DNA from: Parvibaculum sp.
Lineage (GTDB): Bacteria; Pseudomonadota; Alphaproteobacteria; Parvibaculales; Parvibaculaceae
NCBI GenBank assembly: GCA_030649335.1
Contig: JAUSLL010000058.1
Coordinates: 1 to 64,000 of the forward strand
DNA: 64,000 nucleotides
Direction of reading: 5' to 3'
Part shown: piece by piece, positions 1-8,477 of the stretch
Layout of the letters: each line of letters begins with the position of its first letter
Position numbering within the stretch: the first letter of the stretch is position 1
Notes under the pieces: model-generated
Seen by the model: the letters and a program-made list of their open reading frames with translations, nothing else
What the model was told of the DNA's origin: nothing
The model's database searches: none
Made by a program: the position numbers and the translations under genes

Positions 1-64
1 AAGGGATTCGAACCCTCGACCCCAACCTTGGCAAGGTTGTGCTCTACCCCTGAGCTACGCCCGC
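1..64 (-). tRNA. tRNA-Gly (anticodon GCC), 3' end cut by window edge
   Basis: Read on the minus strand, the 5' acceptor strand GCGGGCG lies at 64-58, followed by the D-arm GTAGCTCAGGGGTAGAGC. The anticodon arm is CAACC-TTGCCAA-GGTTG, with the anticodon GCC complementary to 30-32. The T arm contains GGTTCGAATCC. The 3' acceptor strand and CCA position fall outside the window. GCC reads glycine GGC/GGU codons. Confidence 0.95.
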
Positions 65-235
65 ATCCGAAGGCGCGCTTTATCGCCTATAGACGAGACC
101 ATTGCAAGAGGGCTTGCACAAAGAAACTGCGGCAAAAATGGCGCGAAGCCCCGTACTTGCTCCAGAACAGGCCGGGGCTTGCCCGAGAGTTGCCCAAGAC
201 TTGAAAGACCCTTCGGCCTGTGCCAGTAAGACTTT

Positions 236-775
236 ATGCAAAACGCCCGCGTGACCACAAAGGAAGACTGCCTGCGATGGCTCGAAGCCCGCGGCATTGC
301 GATCGAAACGCGCGAGCATGACGCACTCCACACCGTCGAAGAAGCGCAAGCTGCCCGTGCCCTCTGGGGCCCACCGTGGGACCGCGGCGGCCATTGCAAG
401 AACCTCTTTCTCAAAGACAAGAAGGGCGCGCTCTTTCTCGTCGTAACGCTCGAGGCACGCGCCCTGAAGCTCAACCGGCTCGGCGGGCCCCTAGGCGCCG
501 CCCGCCTCTCCTTTGCGAGTGCTGACCTCCTCTGGGAGGTTCTGGGCGTACGTCCGGGCTCCGTCACCCCCTTTGCTCTCATCAATGACCATGCCCGCCT
601 CGTGACGCCCGTGTTCGACGCCCCCATGCTCGAACATGAACGCCTCCACTATCACCCGCTCGACAATCGCGCGACCTCAGCCATTTCGCGCGAAGGTCTG
701 ATGCATCTGATGACCGAAACAGGCCATACCCCCCGCATTATCGATCTCGAAGCTGCGGGCGGCCCGGAGACCTAA
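236..775 (+). CDS. proX: Prolyl-tRNA editing protein ProX/PrdX (YbaK/EbsC family)
   Basis: This 179-residue cytoplasmic protein belongs to the YbaK-like trans-editing deacylases, which hydrolyse mischarged aminoacyl-tRNAs such as Ala-tRNA(Pro). Family signatures visible are the HTVEEAQA segment near residue 31, GGHCKNLFLKDKKG near 51-64 where the editing pocket lysine sits, and LGVRPGSVTPFALIND near 102-117. Length matches free-standing ProX proteins. The gene begins about 170 bp from the tRNA-Gly, which is transcribed the other way. The exact substrate amino acid cannot be read from sequence. Confidence 0.9.
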   Translation: MQNARVTTKEDCLRWLEARGIAIETREHDALHTVEEAQAARALWGPPWDRGGHCKNLFLKDKKGALFLVVTLEARALKLNRLGGPLGAARLSFASADLLWEVLGVRPGSVTPFALINDHARLVTPVFDAPMLEHERLHYHPLDNRATSAISREGLMHLMTETGHTPRIIDLEAAGGPET

Positions 776-895
776 GCTGAAGCACCGCTCAAGGCAGGCC
801 TTGCGGGGGGTGCGACTGCGGGGCTAAACCATTGTTTCAAAAAGACGGCGACCCCACTTATGGGCAAGCCACAAGCGAACCAGGGCCTGAATTTG

Positions 896-1795
896 ATGGA
901 ACCGATCCTGCCGACCACGGGGCAAGCCACCCCTGCCGCGCTCATCTCCGACACAACGACGCAAACATTTGCCGCCGACGTGCTGGATGCGTCCTCGACT
1001 GTGCCCGTCATCGTCGATTTCTGGGCACCTTGGTGCGGCCCCTGCAAGCAGCTCACACCCATCCTCGAAAAAGTCGTGACCGCCGCCAAGGGTGCTGTGC
1101 GTCTCGTCAAAATGAACATCGACGATCACCCCGAAGTCGCCCAGCAACTGCGCGTGCAATCAATCCCCGCTGTCTTTGCCTTCAAGAACGGCCAGCCCGT
1201 CGATGGCTTCATGGGTGCTCTACCTGAAAGTCAGGTCCGCGCCTTCATCGAAAAACTCGCAGGCAGCGTCGGTCCGACACCGGTTGAAGAACTGATCACC
1301 GAAGGCCGCGCCGCCACCGATCTCGCGCTCGCTGCGCAAGCTTTCGCCCGCGCCATTCAGATCGAACCCGGCAATCCGGCAGCCGTCGCCGGTCTCGCAC
1401 GCTGCTACATCGAGAGCGGCGATTTCGAGCGCGCCCGCCAGACGCTCGGCCTTGTGCGTCCCGACGCCCGCAATGACGCGGAAATCAAGGCAGCCGAAGC
1501 TGCCTTGTCATTGGCCGAAAAATCCGCCGACCTTGGCGATACATCGGAATTTCTCACCCGCATCGAGAAAAACCCCAAAGACCACGACGCGCGTTTCAAT
1601 CTGGCGCTGGCGCTCAATGCGTCGGGCGACAAGGAAGGTGCCGTCGATCAATTGCTCATCAGCTTTGAGTATGACCGCAAGTGGAACGACGAAGCCGCGC
1701 GCAAACAACTCGTCGAATTTTTCGATGCTTACGGACCCAAAGACGAAGTGACCCTCTCGGGCCGCCGCCGTCTGTCGTCCATTCTCTTCAGTTGA
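896..1795 (+). CDS. cnoX: Thioredoxin-TPR co-chaperone CnoX (YbbN)
   Basis: The protein has an N-terminal thioredoxin fold with an intact WCGPC motif at about residues 46-50 and a C-terminal TPR region (TPR_19/TPR_20 type) from about residue 120. CnoX proteins hold unfolded or oxidised clients for GroEL/DnaK. The E. coli protein lacks the redox CXXC, while the Caulobacter protein keeps it and is an active thioredoxin, so the copy here should be redox-active. The start at 896 is preferred because AGGG precedes it; an in-frame ATG at 860 would add 12 residues. It heads a tight operon with the next three genes. Confidence 0.88.
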   Translation: MEPILPTTGQATPAALISDTTTQTFAADVLDASSTVPVIVDFWAPWCGPCKQLTPILEKVVTAAKGAVRLVKMNIDDHPEVAQQLRVQSIPAVFAFKNGQPVDGFMGALPESQVRAFIEKLAGSVGPTPVEELITEGRAATDLALAAQAFARAIQIEPGNPAAVAGLARCYIESGDFERARQTLGLVRPDARNDAEIKAAEAALSLAEKSADLGDTSEFLTRIEKNPKDHDARFNLALALNASGDKEGAVDQLLISFEYDRKWNDEAARKQLVEFFDAYGPKDEVTLSGRRRLSSILFS

Positions 1796-1810
1796 GGAAA
1801 GAATAATTTC

Positions 1811-2485
1811 ATGGGATCGACGGATCGCTATCAAAGCGTCGCGGACCTTCCCGCCACCATTCCGGTATTTCCGCTGTCTGGCGTCCTGCTCCTGCCACGC
1901 ACGCAATTGCCGCTCAATATTTTCGAGCCCCGCTATCTGCAGATGATCGACGACTGCCTGCGTGGCTCGCGCATCATCGGCCTCATCCAACCCGATGAAA
2001 TGGCAACCCCAGACGCAAGCGCCGACCGCCCTGCTCTACTACCCGTGGGCTGCGCCGGCCGCCTCACCTCCTACACCGAAACACCTGACGGGCGGCTTGT
2101 TATCACGCTCACCGGCATTGTGCGTTTCCGGATTGTCGAAGAACTTGAAACGCTGACGCCCTATCGTCAGGCGAACGTCGATTTCGCCGAATATATCGAC
2201 GATCTCACGCCCGAACTCGGCACCGAAAAGGTCAGCCGCGAGCGTCTGCTCGAAGTGCTGAAAGAATATCTCGAAACCAACGGGCTACAGGCCGACTGGC
2301 GCACGATCAAACTCTCGACCAATGAAACGCTCGTCAATTCGCTCTCGATCATCAGCCCCTACGGGCCACGCGAAAAACAGGCGCTTCTCGAAGCCAAAAC
2401 GCTTGAAGACCGCAACCAGATGCTGATCGCGCTCACCGAAGTTGCACTCCAGCAAAACGCTTCCAGCGAAACCACCGTTCAATAG
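1811..2485 (+). CDS. Lon N-terminal (LON substrate-binding) domain protein
   Basis: The 224 residues consist only of the LON N-terminal domain (PF02190), with no ATPase or protease part. The typical opening IPVFPLSGVLLLPRTQLPL occurs near residues 19-37 and IFEPRYLQMIDDCL follows. Stand-alone LonN proteins are thought to bind misfolded peptides, but the role in alphaproteobacteria is not established. A GAGGAAAG ribosome site lies 11 nt before the ATG, and the gene starts 15 bp after cnoX, an arrangement suggesting a shared proteostasis role. Confidence 0.88.
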   Translation: MGSTDRYQSVADLPATIPVFPLSGVLLLPRTQLPLNIFEPRYLQMIDDCLRGSRIIGLIQPDEMATPDASADRPALLPVGCAGRLTSYTETPDGRLVITLTGIVRFRIVEELETLTPYRQANVDFAEYIDDLTPELGTEKVSRERLLEVLKEYLETNGLQADWRTIKLSTNETLVNSLSIISPYGPREKQALLEAKTLEDRNQMLIALTEVALQQNASSETTVQ

Positions 2486-2506
2486 TTCCCGTGAAAGAAA
2501 CAGACC

Positions 2507-2698
2507 ATGCCCGATACACGCACCGAGGTTGATCCGAAGCTTCTGGAAATTCTCGTCTGCCCCGTGACCAAAACCACGCTGCGCTATGACCGCGAGCGTC
2601 AGGAATTGATTTCCGACAAGGCACGCCTTGCCTATCCGATCCGCGATGGCATTCCGATCATGCTGTCGGACGAAGCGCGTAACCTCGACGATGAGTGA
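2507..2698 (+). CDS. Trm112 family protein
   Basis: A 63-residue protein with the Trm112/UPF0434 signature: [14 protein letters not shown] near the N terminus and [11 protein letters not shown] near the C terminus. Eukaryotic Trm112 activates methyltransferases. Bacterial versions are small, often keep only part of the zinc cysteines (one Cys here, in VCPVT), and have no firmly assigned partner. It follows the LonN gene by 21 bp and overlaps the next gene by 8 bp, so translation is probably coupled. Confidence 0.9.
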   Translation: MPDTRTEVDPKLLEILVCPVTKTTLRYDRERQELISDKARLAYPIRDGIPIMLSDEARNLDDE

Positions 2699-3059
2699 GG
2701 CAAATGCGCGGCCCTGGCCAAGCGAACTCAAACTGAAAAAATCAGATCGCCGCCTCGAAGTTACATTCGACGACGGCGCACGCTTTGCGCTTGATGCCGA
2801 ATTTCTCCGCGTCGAAAGCCCGTCCGCTGAAGTGCAGGGCCACGGCACCGGCAATAAAACCATTGTGCCCGGCAAACGTCTTGTGACGATTGAGGCGCTT
2901 GAGCCCGTCGGCAATTATGCGGTGCGGATTGTTTTCGGCGACGGCCACGACAGCGGCCTCTTCACATGGGAAACGCTTTATCGCCTCGGTCGCGATCATG
3001 ATGAAATCTGGGCCGACTACATCGCCGCGCTGACCGACAAAGGCCTGACGCGCGATTAA
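2691..3059 (+). CDS. DUF971 (gamma-butyrobetaine hydroxylase-like N-terminal domain) protein
   Basis: The start ATG at 2691 gives 122 residues and overlaps the Trm112 stop; an open frame extends further upstream but would run through most of Trm112. Family features are [22 protein letters not shown] at the N terminus (in two parts) and [23 protein letters not shown] near residues 81-103. DUF971 is a small domain also found on Apd1/Mrp-type Fe-S ATPases and carnitine biosynthesis enzymes, where it binds metal or Fe-S partners. The free-standing function is unknown. It ends the cnoX operon and meets ubiH tail to tail with a 4-bp overlap. Confidence 0.85.
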   Translation: MSEANARPWPSELKLKKSDRRLEVTFDDGARFALDAEFLRVESPSAEVQGHGTGNKTIVPGKRLVTIEALEPVGNYAVRIVFGDGHDSGLFTWETLYRLGRDHDEIWADYIAALTDKGLTRD

Positions 3060-4288
3060 ATCGCCTCGCCGCGCAGCAGACGCGGCAGATCGCCGACCGA
3101 GCCACCTGCATGACGCATGAACAAGCGCCGCGCCGGTCCCATCAGATTGACAAGCCCGAGCCCCATGTCGCGCACAAGTCTGAGCGGCGCGATATCGTTT
3201 GAGAAAAGCCGGTTCATTCCGTCCATCAGCAACGACAGCGTCACATTGTCAAAGCGCCGCCATTGCTGATAGCGCTCCAGCACATCAAGCGCTCCGATGT
3301 CCTGACCAAGCCGCGCTGCTTCGATCACCACCTCGGCCGCCGCCGCCACATCGCGCCATCCAAGATTAAGCCCCTGCCCTGCAATCGGATGAATGGCGTG
3401 GGCCGCGTCGCCGACAAGCGCGAGACGCGGTTTCACATAGTCGCGCGCCAGCTGCAGCGACAAAGGATAAGACCAGCGCGGACCGACCGGTGCGCACTCA
3501 CCGAGATAGTCACCAAAGCGCGCGCGCATCTCATTGGCAAAGTCGGCATCATCCATCGCGAGAATGGTTTTCGCCGCCTCGTGGCTTTCCGTCCAGACGA
3601 GCGAGGCGCGGTTGCCGACCATCGGCAAAATTGCGAAAGGCCCGCCGGGCAGAAAATACTCCTGCGCCACGCCGTCATGCGGGCGCGCATGTTCAACTGT
3701 TGTCACGATCCCCGTCTGGCCATAATCCCAGCCGATAGTCTTCAAACCCGCCGCCATCCGCGTCGGCGAATTGCGCCCGTCGGCAGCAAAACAAAGCCGC
3801 GCCCTGACAGTGGACCCGTCTTTCAACGTCGCGACAACGCCCGCGCCATACTCAATATGTGTAACGGCGTTCGGCGCGACCATGGTCACACCCGCCTGTT
3901 CCGTGACCGCCGCCTGCAGCGCGATACGCAAATGCCGGTTCTCGATCAGATGGCCCAAAGGCTCATCACCGATTTCCGTGTGATCGAAATGCAAAAAGAG
4001 CGACGAGCTTGGCCCCCGCACGCGACCGTCCGACACAATGATGTCATTGATCGGTTGCATCTGACCTTCAAGATATTTGAGCACACCAAGCTGACCGAGC
4101 ATGCGACATGACGAAAACGCGACCGCCGAGACGCGACCGTCAAAGCCCGCACCCGTTGCTGTGGCGGGATTAAGCGCGTCAACAAGTGTGACGCTCAGCC
4201 CCCCCTGTGCCAATGCCAGCGCCAGCGGCATACCCGCCAAACCGCCGCCGACGATCAGCACGTCGCTTTGATAGTCGCTCTTTGTCAT
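3056..4288 (-). CDS. UbiH/UbiF/Coq6-family FAD-dependent ubiquinone hydroxylase
   Basis: A 410-residue flavin monooxygenase of the ubiquinone biosynthesis family. The N-terminal Rossmann motif VLIVGGGLAGMPLALALA is at about residues 10-27, and the second FAD motif GDAAHAIHPIAGQGLNLGWRD is near 295-315. These enzymes hydroxylate the aromatic ring of the quinone precursor at the membrane surface. Which position (C1, C5 or C6) cannot be told from the sequence, since alphaproteobacterial UbiH/UbiL/UbiF paralogues overlap in specificity. It is transcribed divergently from the amidase gene across 113 bp. Confidence 0.9.
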   Translation of the reverse strand: MTKSDYQSDVLIVGGGLAGMPLALALAQGGLSVTLVDALNPATATGAGFDGRVSAVAFSSCRMLGQLGVLKYLEGQMQPINDIIVSDGRVRGPSSSLFLHFDHTEIGDEPLGHLIENRHLRIALQAAVTEQAGVTMVAPNAVTHIEYGAGVVATLKDGSTVRARLCFAADGRNSPTRMAAGLKTIGWDYGQTGIVTTVEHARPHDGVAQEYFLPGGPFAILPMVGNRASLVWTESHEAAKTILAMDDADFANEMRARFGDYLGECAPVGPRWSYPLSLQLARDYVKPRLALVGDAAHAIHPIAGQGLNLGWRDVAAAAEVVIEAARLGQDIGALDVLERYQQWRRFDNVTLSLLMDGMNRLFSNDIAPLRLVRDMGLGLVNLMGPARRLFMRHAGGSVGDLPRLLRGEAI

Positions 4289-4401
4289 GTGCTAAAGGTT
4301 CCGCCGGAAAGCACCCGATGTCCAGTCATCTTGCCTTGAGCATATAGACGCAGGCGGCAAGCCTGCCTAGTCTCAGAGCGCCTCATATCAGGAACAGACC
4401 C

Positions 4402-5763
4402 ATGACGAATTTTGACGCGCAGATATCCGCGCTGGCGCTTGGTCGCCTCATCGAGCGAGGTGATGTCACCCCGCGCGATGCGACGGAAACCTATCTCGCG
4501 CGCGCCAATGAGCTCGACCCCGACCACCGCATCTATGTGCGCCTGACGGAAGCCCGCGCCCGCGCGGAAGCCGACGCCGCCACTGACCGCGCCAAACGGG
4601 GTGTGCGCCTTCACCCTCTCGACGGTGTGCCGCTCTCATGGAAAGACCTTTTCGACAGTGCGGGCACGGTGACAGCGGCAGGTTCCAAAGCGCTCACCAA
4701 CCGCGTTCCGGCCCGTGACGCAGATGTTCTGGCGCGCGCCACGCGCGCGGGCAGCATTTGCCTTGGCAAAACCGCGATGACGGAAATTGCTTTCTCAGGC
4801 CTCGGTATCAATCCAACCTGCGGCACACCCGCCAATCCATTCGACACCAAAGCCGAACGCGCACCGGGCGGCTCATCTGCCGGTGCTGCGGTAGCACTCG
4901 CCCGCAACCTTTGCGCAGGTTCTTTGGGCACGGACACCGGCGGCTCGGTGCGCATTCCTGCTTCATGGAACGGGCTTGTCGGATTGAAGACGACAGCGGG
5001 CCGCGTCTCGCTCAAAGGCACCGTGCCCTTGTCACCGAGCTTCGACACTATCGGCCCCATCGCGCGCGATGTCGCCGACGCCAACGCACTTTTCTCGCTC
5101 TTGACCGGCGACGCACCCGCCGACCTCGCCGACACATCACTCCGCCATATCACACTCGCTCTGCCCGGCGGCACGGGCTGGAGCGGGCTTGACGCTGGCA
5201 TAGCCGAAGCGGTGGACGCCGCATTGCGCAAATTGCTGCACGCGGGCGTCCGCCTTGTTGAGCGCCCCGTCGCTGCCCTCGAAGCGATCAACGCGCTGGC
5301 GTGGAGCAGCGGTGCAAGCCGGATCGTTGCGGAAGCCCATGCGCTCTGGGCCGAAACACTTAAGGCCAACAAGTCTGATATCTACCCACCGGTCTTCGAC
5401 CGCGTTATGGCAGGTGCCTCACTCACCGCGCGTGATTTGTTGGAGGCCGACCGCAAACGCATCGCTATTGCAAAAGATTATCTTGCAGAAACGGCAGGCG
5501 TTGACGCCGTGCTCATGCCGACAGTTGCCATCTCGCCGCCGCTCATTGGGCAGATAGCCGATGGTGGTCCTGAGTATTTCAATGCCAACGGCATGGCATT
5601 GCGAAACACCACAATGGGCAATCAGCTCGGGCTTTGCGCCATCACCCTGCCCGTCGGCTTTGATGCACTCGGCATGCCCGTTGGCATAATGCTGCAAGCC
5701 CATCCGGGTACAGAGGGGAAGCTCCTGCGCATCGCCGCCGCGATTGAAAAAACCCTCAACTGA
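4402..5763 (+). CDS. Amidase (amidase signature family)
   Basis: The 453-residue protein carries the complete Ser-cisSer-Lys triad of the amidase signature family: Lys81 in LSWKDLFDSAG, cis-Ser158 in PGGSSAGAA, and nucleophile Ser182 in GTDTGGSVRIPASWNGL. The family includes GatA, allophanate hydrolases and many amide or carbamate hydrolases. No gatB/gatC neighbours exist here, so a catabolic or detoxifying amidase is more likely than the tRNA amidotransferase subunit. A strong bidirectional terminator follows the stop codon by 8 bp. Confidence 0.88.
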   Translation: MTNFDAQISALALGRLIERGDVTPRDATETYLARANELDPDHRIYVRLTEARARAEADAATDRAKRGVRLHPLDGVPLSWKDLFDSAGTVTAAGSKALTNRVPARDADVLARATRAGSICLGKTAMTEIAFSGLGINPTCGTPANPFDTKAERAPGGSSAGAAVALARNLCAGSLGTDTGGSVRIPASWNGLVGLKTTAGRVSLKGTVPLSPSFDTIGPIARDVADANALFSLLTGDAPADLADTSLRHITLALPGGTGWSGLDAGIAEAVDAALRKLLHAGVRLVERPVAALEAINALAWSSGASRIVAEAHALWAETLKANKSDIYPPVFDRVMAGASLTARDLLEADRKRIAIAKDYLAETAGVDAVLMPTVAISPPLIGQIADGGPEYFNANGMALRNTTMGNQLGLCAITLPVGFDALGMPVGIMLQAHPGTEGKLLRIAAAIEKTLN

Positions 5764-5771
5764 CCAGCAAC

Positions 5772-5802
5772 AAAAAAGGCGGACCATCAGGTCCGCCTTT
5801 TT
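5772..5802. terminator. Bidirectional intrinsic terminator between amidase and PQQ dehydrogenase genes
   Basis: The stem GGCGGACC-ATCA-GGTCCGCC is flanked by an A-run on the left and a T-run on the right, so it can terminate the convergent amidase (+) and alcohol dehydrogenase (-) transcripts. Confidence 0.9.
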
Positions 5803-5820
5803 CAATTCATGTCACCAAAT

Positions 5821-8055
5821 TTAGCGAACAGGTGCCTGACGCGCACGGTCTTCGATAGCGCGCTTCTGGATATAGGATTTAATCGCCTCGGCTTCTTCTT
5901 CTGTCAGAAGATCACCGAAACTGGCCATCCCGTTATCCTTCAGCATACCGCCGCGCACTATGTCCTGGAAATGCGAGCGGATATTCTCATCCATACGACG
6001 CAGGTCCGGCATCACGCCGGGGCTGATAGCACCCGAACCGTGGCAGAAGCCGCAATGACGCGCGTAAGAGACTTCACCCGTGCGGACGGTCGCTTCATCT
6101 GCCGTCAGAGCCGGCCATTCAGGGATCGACTGATCGCGGAGTTCAAGCTTTGCAAGTTCCTCCGTGCCGCCGATCTTATAGACGAGGAGCTTACCCTCAT
6201 TGCCGTATTTCGCAGCAGCAGATGTACGCGCATCACCCGACGTGATGTTGACGCCACCCCAGCCCGCGAGCACGGCCACATATTGAACGCCGTCCACCAA
6301 GTAGCTGACGGGCGGTGCAACAACGCCGGTCTGAATATCTTTCTCCCAGACTTTCTCACCCGTATCGGCCTTATAGGCATAAAGATGCCCGTCGGCGGTG
6401 CCCTGGAACACAAGGTTACCGGCCGTGGTCAACACGCCGCCATTGAGCGCGGCGGGATAAGCCACCTGCCATTTGATCGTACCGGTGACGGGGTCCCAGG
6501 CTTTCAGAAAACCTTCCGCTGGCGGAACATCACCGAAAGAGTTCACTGTGTCGACGAGGTCTTCGTAGGAGATGCCGAGATTCCACCAATTGGCTTCCGG
6601 CGTATAATGATTCTTTTCCTTCCACTCCTTGTCGAGCGAATAGGGGAAGGCGATATCCTGACCCGGAATATAGACAAGACCCGTATTGGGGTTGAAGGCC
6701 ATCGGATGCCAGTTATGCGCCCCGTTCGCCGACGGCATCACGAGCTCCGTCTTCGTGTCAAAGGCAAGAGCGGGGTCTTCGATCGGACGACCGGTCTTGA
6801 TATCGATGCCTTTCGCCCAAGTGACGATCGCATAGTTTTTCGCCGACAGAAGTTCACCGGTGACCGCATCAAGCACATAGAAGAAACCGTTCTTAGGCGC
6901 GTGCATCAGCACGTGACGGTCCTGACCGTCGAGCGTGAGATCGGCAATCATCAAAGGCTGTGTTGATGTGTAGTCCCAGTTATCGCCCGGTGTTTCCTGA
7001 TAGTACCACTTCATCTTGCCGGTATCGGGATCGAGCGCGATGATCGACGAGAGATAAAGATTGTCGCCGCCGCCGGGCGAGCGGATGGCACGCGTCCAGG
7101 GCGAGCCGTTGCCGGTGCCGATATAGACAGTGTTGGATTTCACGTCATAGACCATCGAGTCCCATGCCGTGCCGCCGCCGCCCATCTTCCACCATTCGCC
7201 GCCCTTCCAGGTCGGCATGGCTGCTTCAAGTTCGGGATGTTCGACAGGCAATGCCGGATCGCCGGGCACTGTATAAAAACGCCAGACCTGCGCACCTGTG
7301 TCGGCGTCATAGGCCGTTACATAACCGCGCACGCCATATTCCGCGCCGCCGTTACCGATCAGCACCTTGCCGTTGATAATGCGCGGCGCGCCCGTCGATG
7401 TGTAAGGCGAGCCGGGAATGGTTTTGACTTTCCAGACGACCGAACCGTCCCTGGCATCGAGCGCAAAAAGATTGCCGTCAAAGCTCGAGACGTAAACGCG
7501 ACCCTTCCAGACAGCGACGCCGCGGTTCACAACATCGCAGCAACCATAGCGGCCCCATTCGCCGGGCACTTCCGGATCAAAGCGCCAGAGCTCAGCGCCG
7601 GTGCGTGCATCGACCGCAATCGTCACACCCCATGTGAGCGACATGTACATCACACCATCGACAACAATGGGTGAGGCTTCAAGGCCGCGATGGGTGTCGG
7701 TATCGAGCGACCAGGCCAAGCCGAGCTGGCCAACGTTCTTGTCATTGATTTGGTCAAGCGGCGAGAAACGCTGTTCGCCGTAGGTGCGTCCATGCGCCAG
7801 CCAGTTACCGGGTTCACTATCGGCGTTGGCAATGCGCGCGCCGTCCACATCGGCGGGACCGCGTGCAGCCGCATCATCCGTGGACGGAGTAGCGGGATTG
7901 GGTTCACCAACCGCGATACTGGCCTCGTCGCCGGAAGCGGCGCTGTCGCTGCCTGAATTGTCAGAATTAATTGCCGCCACACCGACCCCGACCACGAGGA
8001 GGGCGCAAGCGGCCAGACTGGCCATACGCGGCCAGAAGTCTGCTGATTGAGCCAT
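5821..8055 (-). CDS. PQQ-dependent alcohol dehydrogenase with C-terminal cytochrome c domain (quinohemoprotein)
   Basis: The 744-residue protein oxidises alcohols in the periplasm with PQQ. It starts with one hydrophobic segment (ACALLVVGVGVAAI) that may act as an anchor or uncleaved signal, followed by an eight-bladed propeller with the adjacent-cysteine motif GCCDVV and the catalytic Asp in NWDYTSTQ. The residue two after that Asp is Thr, not Asp, which is typical of calcium rather than lanthanide (XoxF/ExaF) enzymes. A HCGFCHGSG haem c site lies about 80 residues before the end. AGGA precedes the ATG at 8055. No pqq or cytochrome genes lie nearby. Confidence 0.9.
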   Translation of the reverse strand: MAQSADFWPRMASLAACALLVVGVGVAAINSDNSGSDSAASGDEASIAVGEPNPATPSTDDAAARGPADVDGARIANADSEPGNWLAHGRTYGEQRFSPLDQINDKNVGQLGLAWSLDTDTHRGLEASPIVVDGVMYMSLTWGVTIAVDARTGAELWRFDPEVPGEWGRYGCCDVVNRGVAVWKGRVYVSSFDGNLFALDARDGSVVWKVKTIPGSPYTSTGAPRIINGKVLIGNGGAEYGVRGYVTAYDADTGAQVWRFYTVPGDPALPVEHPELEAAMPTWKGGEWWKMGGGGTAWDSMVYDVKSNTVYIGTGNGSPWTRAIRSPGGGDNLYLSSIIALDPDTGKMKWYYQETPGDNWDYTSTQPLMIADLTLDGQDRHVLMHAPKNGFFYVLDAVTGELLSAKNYAIVTWAKGIDIKTGRPIEDPALAFDTKTELVMPSANGAHNWHPMAFNPNTGLVYIPGQDIAFPYSLDKEWKEKNHYTPEANWWNLGISYEDLVDTVNSFGDVPPAEGFLKAWDPVTGTIKWQVAYPAALNGGVLTTAGNLVFQGTADGHLYAYKADTGEKVWEKDIQTGVVAPPVSYLVDGVQYVAVLAGWGGVNITSGDARTSAAAKYGNEGKLLVYKIGGTEELAKLELRDQSIPEWPALTADEATVRTGEVSYARHCGFCHGSGAISPGVMPDLRRMDENIRSHFQDIVRGGMLKDNGMASFGDLLTEEEAEAIKSYIQKRAIEDRARQAPVR

Positions 8056-8229
8056 AGATTTCCTGTTCCCTGTTCCCTTCAGAACACGGAGTGCTTCTCC
8101 GCACATCCCTGTCCTGCCCTCGGAAGCTCTTATGGCTCCCTGTTGCAGGCAAAGCTTAGCGGAAGCCTTTCCGGCTTGAAAGTCAGGGGTTGGCGGGCGC
8201 CACCCGTATCAAGTTCGATTAAATTGATT

Positions 8230-8265
8230 AAAAATTAGGCAAAAGGTTTATTGTGCCTATTTTTT
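8230..8265. repeat. Inverted repeat upstream of amt1, operator candidate
   Basis: The left arm AAAAATTAGGCA (8230-8241) and right arm TGCCTATTTTTT (8254-8265) match at 11 of 12 positions around a 12-bp spacer. No gene ends here, so it is more likely a protein-binding site than a terminator. Its core TAGGCA/TGCCTA recurs upstream of the second amt gene. Confidence 0.5.
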
Positions 8266-8356
8266 GACCTGTTTGAATCGAATTTGCGCAGAGCACATGT
8301 CCCGGATTTTTTGAAAACATGAACAAAAACAACGTAATGCCGAAAATCGCCCAGTC

Positions 8357-8371
8357 CGGCACGGTTCTTGA
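8357..8371 (+). promoter_or_regulatory. Sigma54-type -24/-12 promoter upstream of amt1
   Basis: CGGCACG-GTTC-TTGA matches the RpoN consensus TGGCACG-N4-TTGC with GG and TTG in register, 106 bp before the chosen start. Near-identical elements precede glnK and amt2, which makes chance unlikely and fits NtrC-dependent nitrogen control. Confidence 0.65.
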
Positions 8372-8477
8372 GAAAGGAAGACCCAAGTGCTGGCCTGCGC
8401 CCTCTCTGGTGCAAGTGACAAAGCGCTAATGCTTCGAAGCCGGGGGGCAATGTCCCGGCAGTCAAATGGAGAGACGG

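Larger units (their letters stand above)
8056..8477. other. Divergent intergenic region between alcohol dehydrogenase and amt1
   Basis: This 422-bp gap has no credible gene. It carries the 5' regions of the PQQ dehydrogenase (-) and the ammonium transporter (+), an AT-rich inverted repeat at 8230-8265, and a sigma54-type -24/-12 element at 8357-8371. Confidence 0.7.

Noticed and set aside
5809-6966. Long plus-strand open frame of about 385 codons
   Set aside because: It is antisense to the PQQ dehydrogenase, has no family match and no ribosome site; it is an artefact of high GC third positions.
8217-8234. TTAA-ATTGA-TTAA as a CtrA site
   Set aside because: The spacer is five bases.
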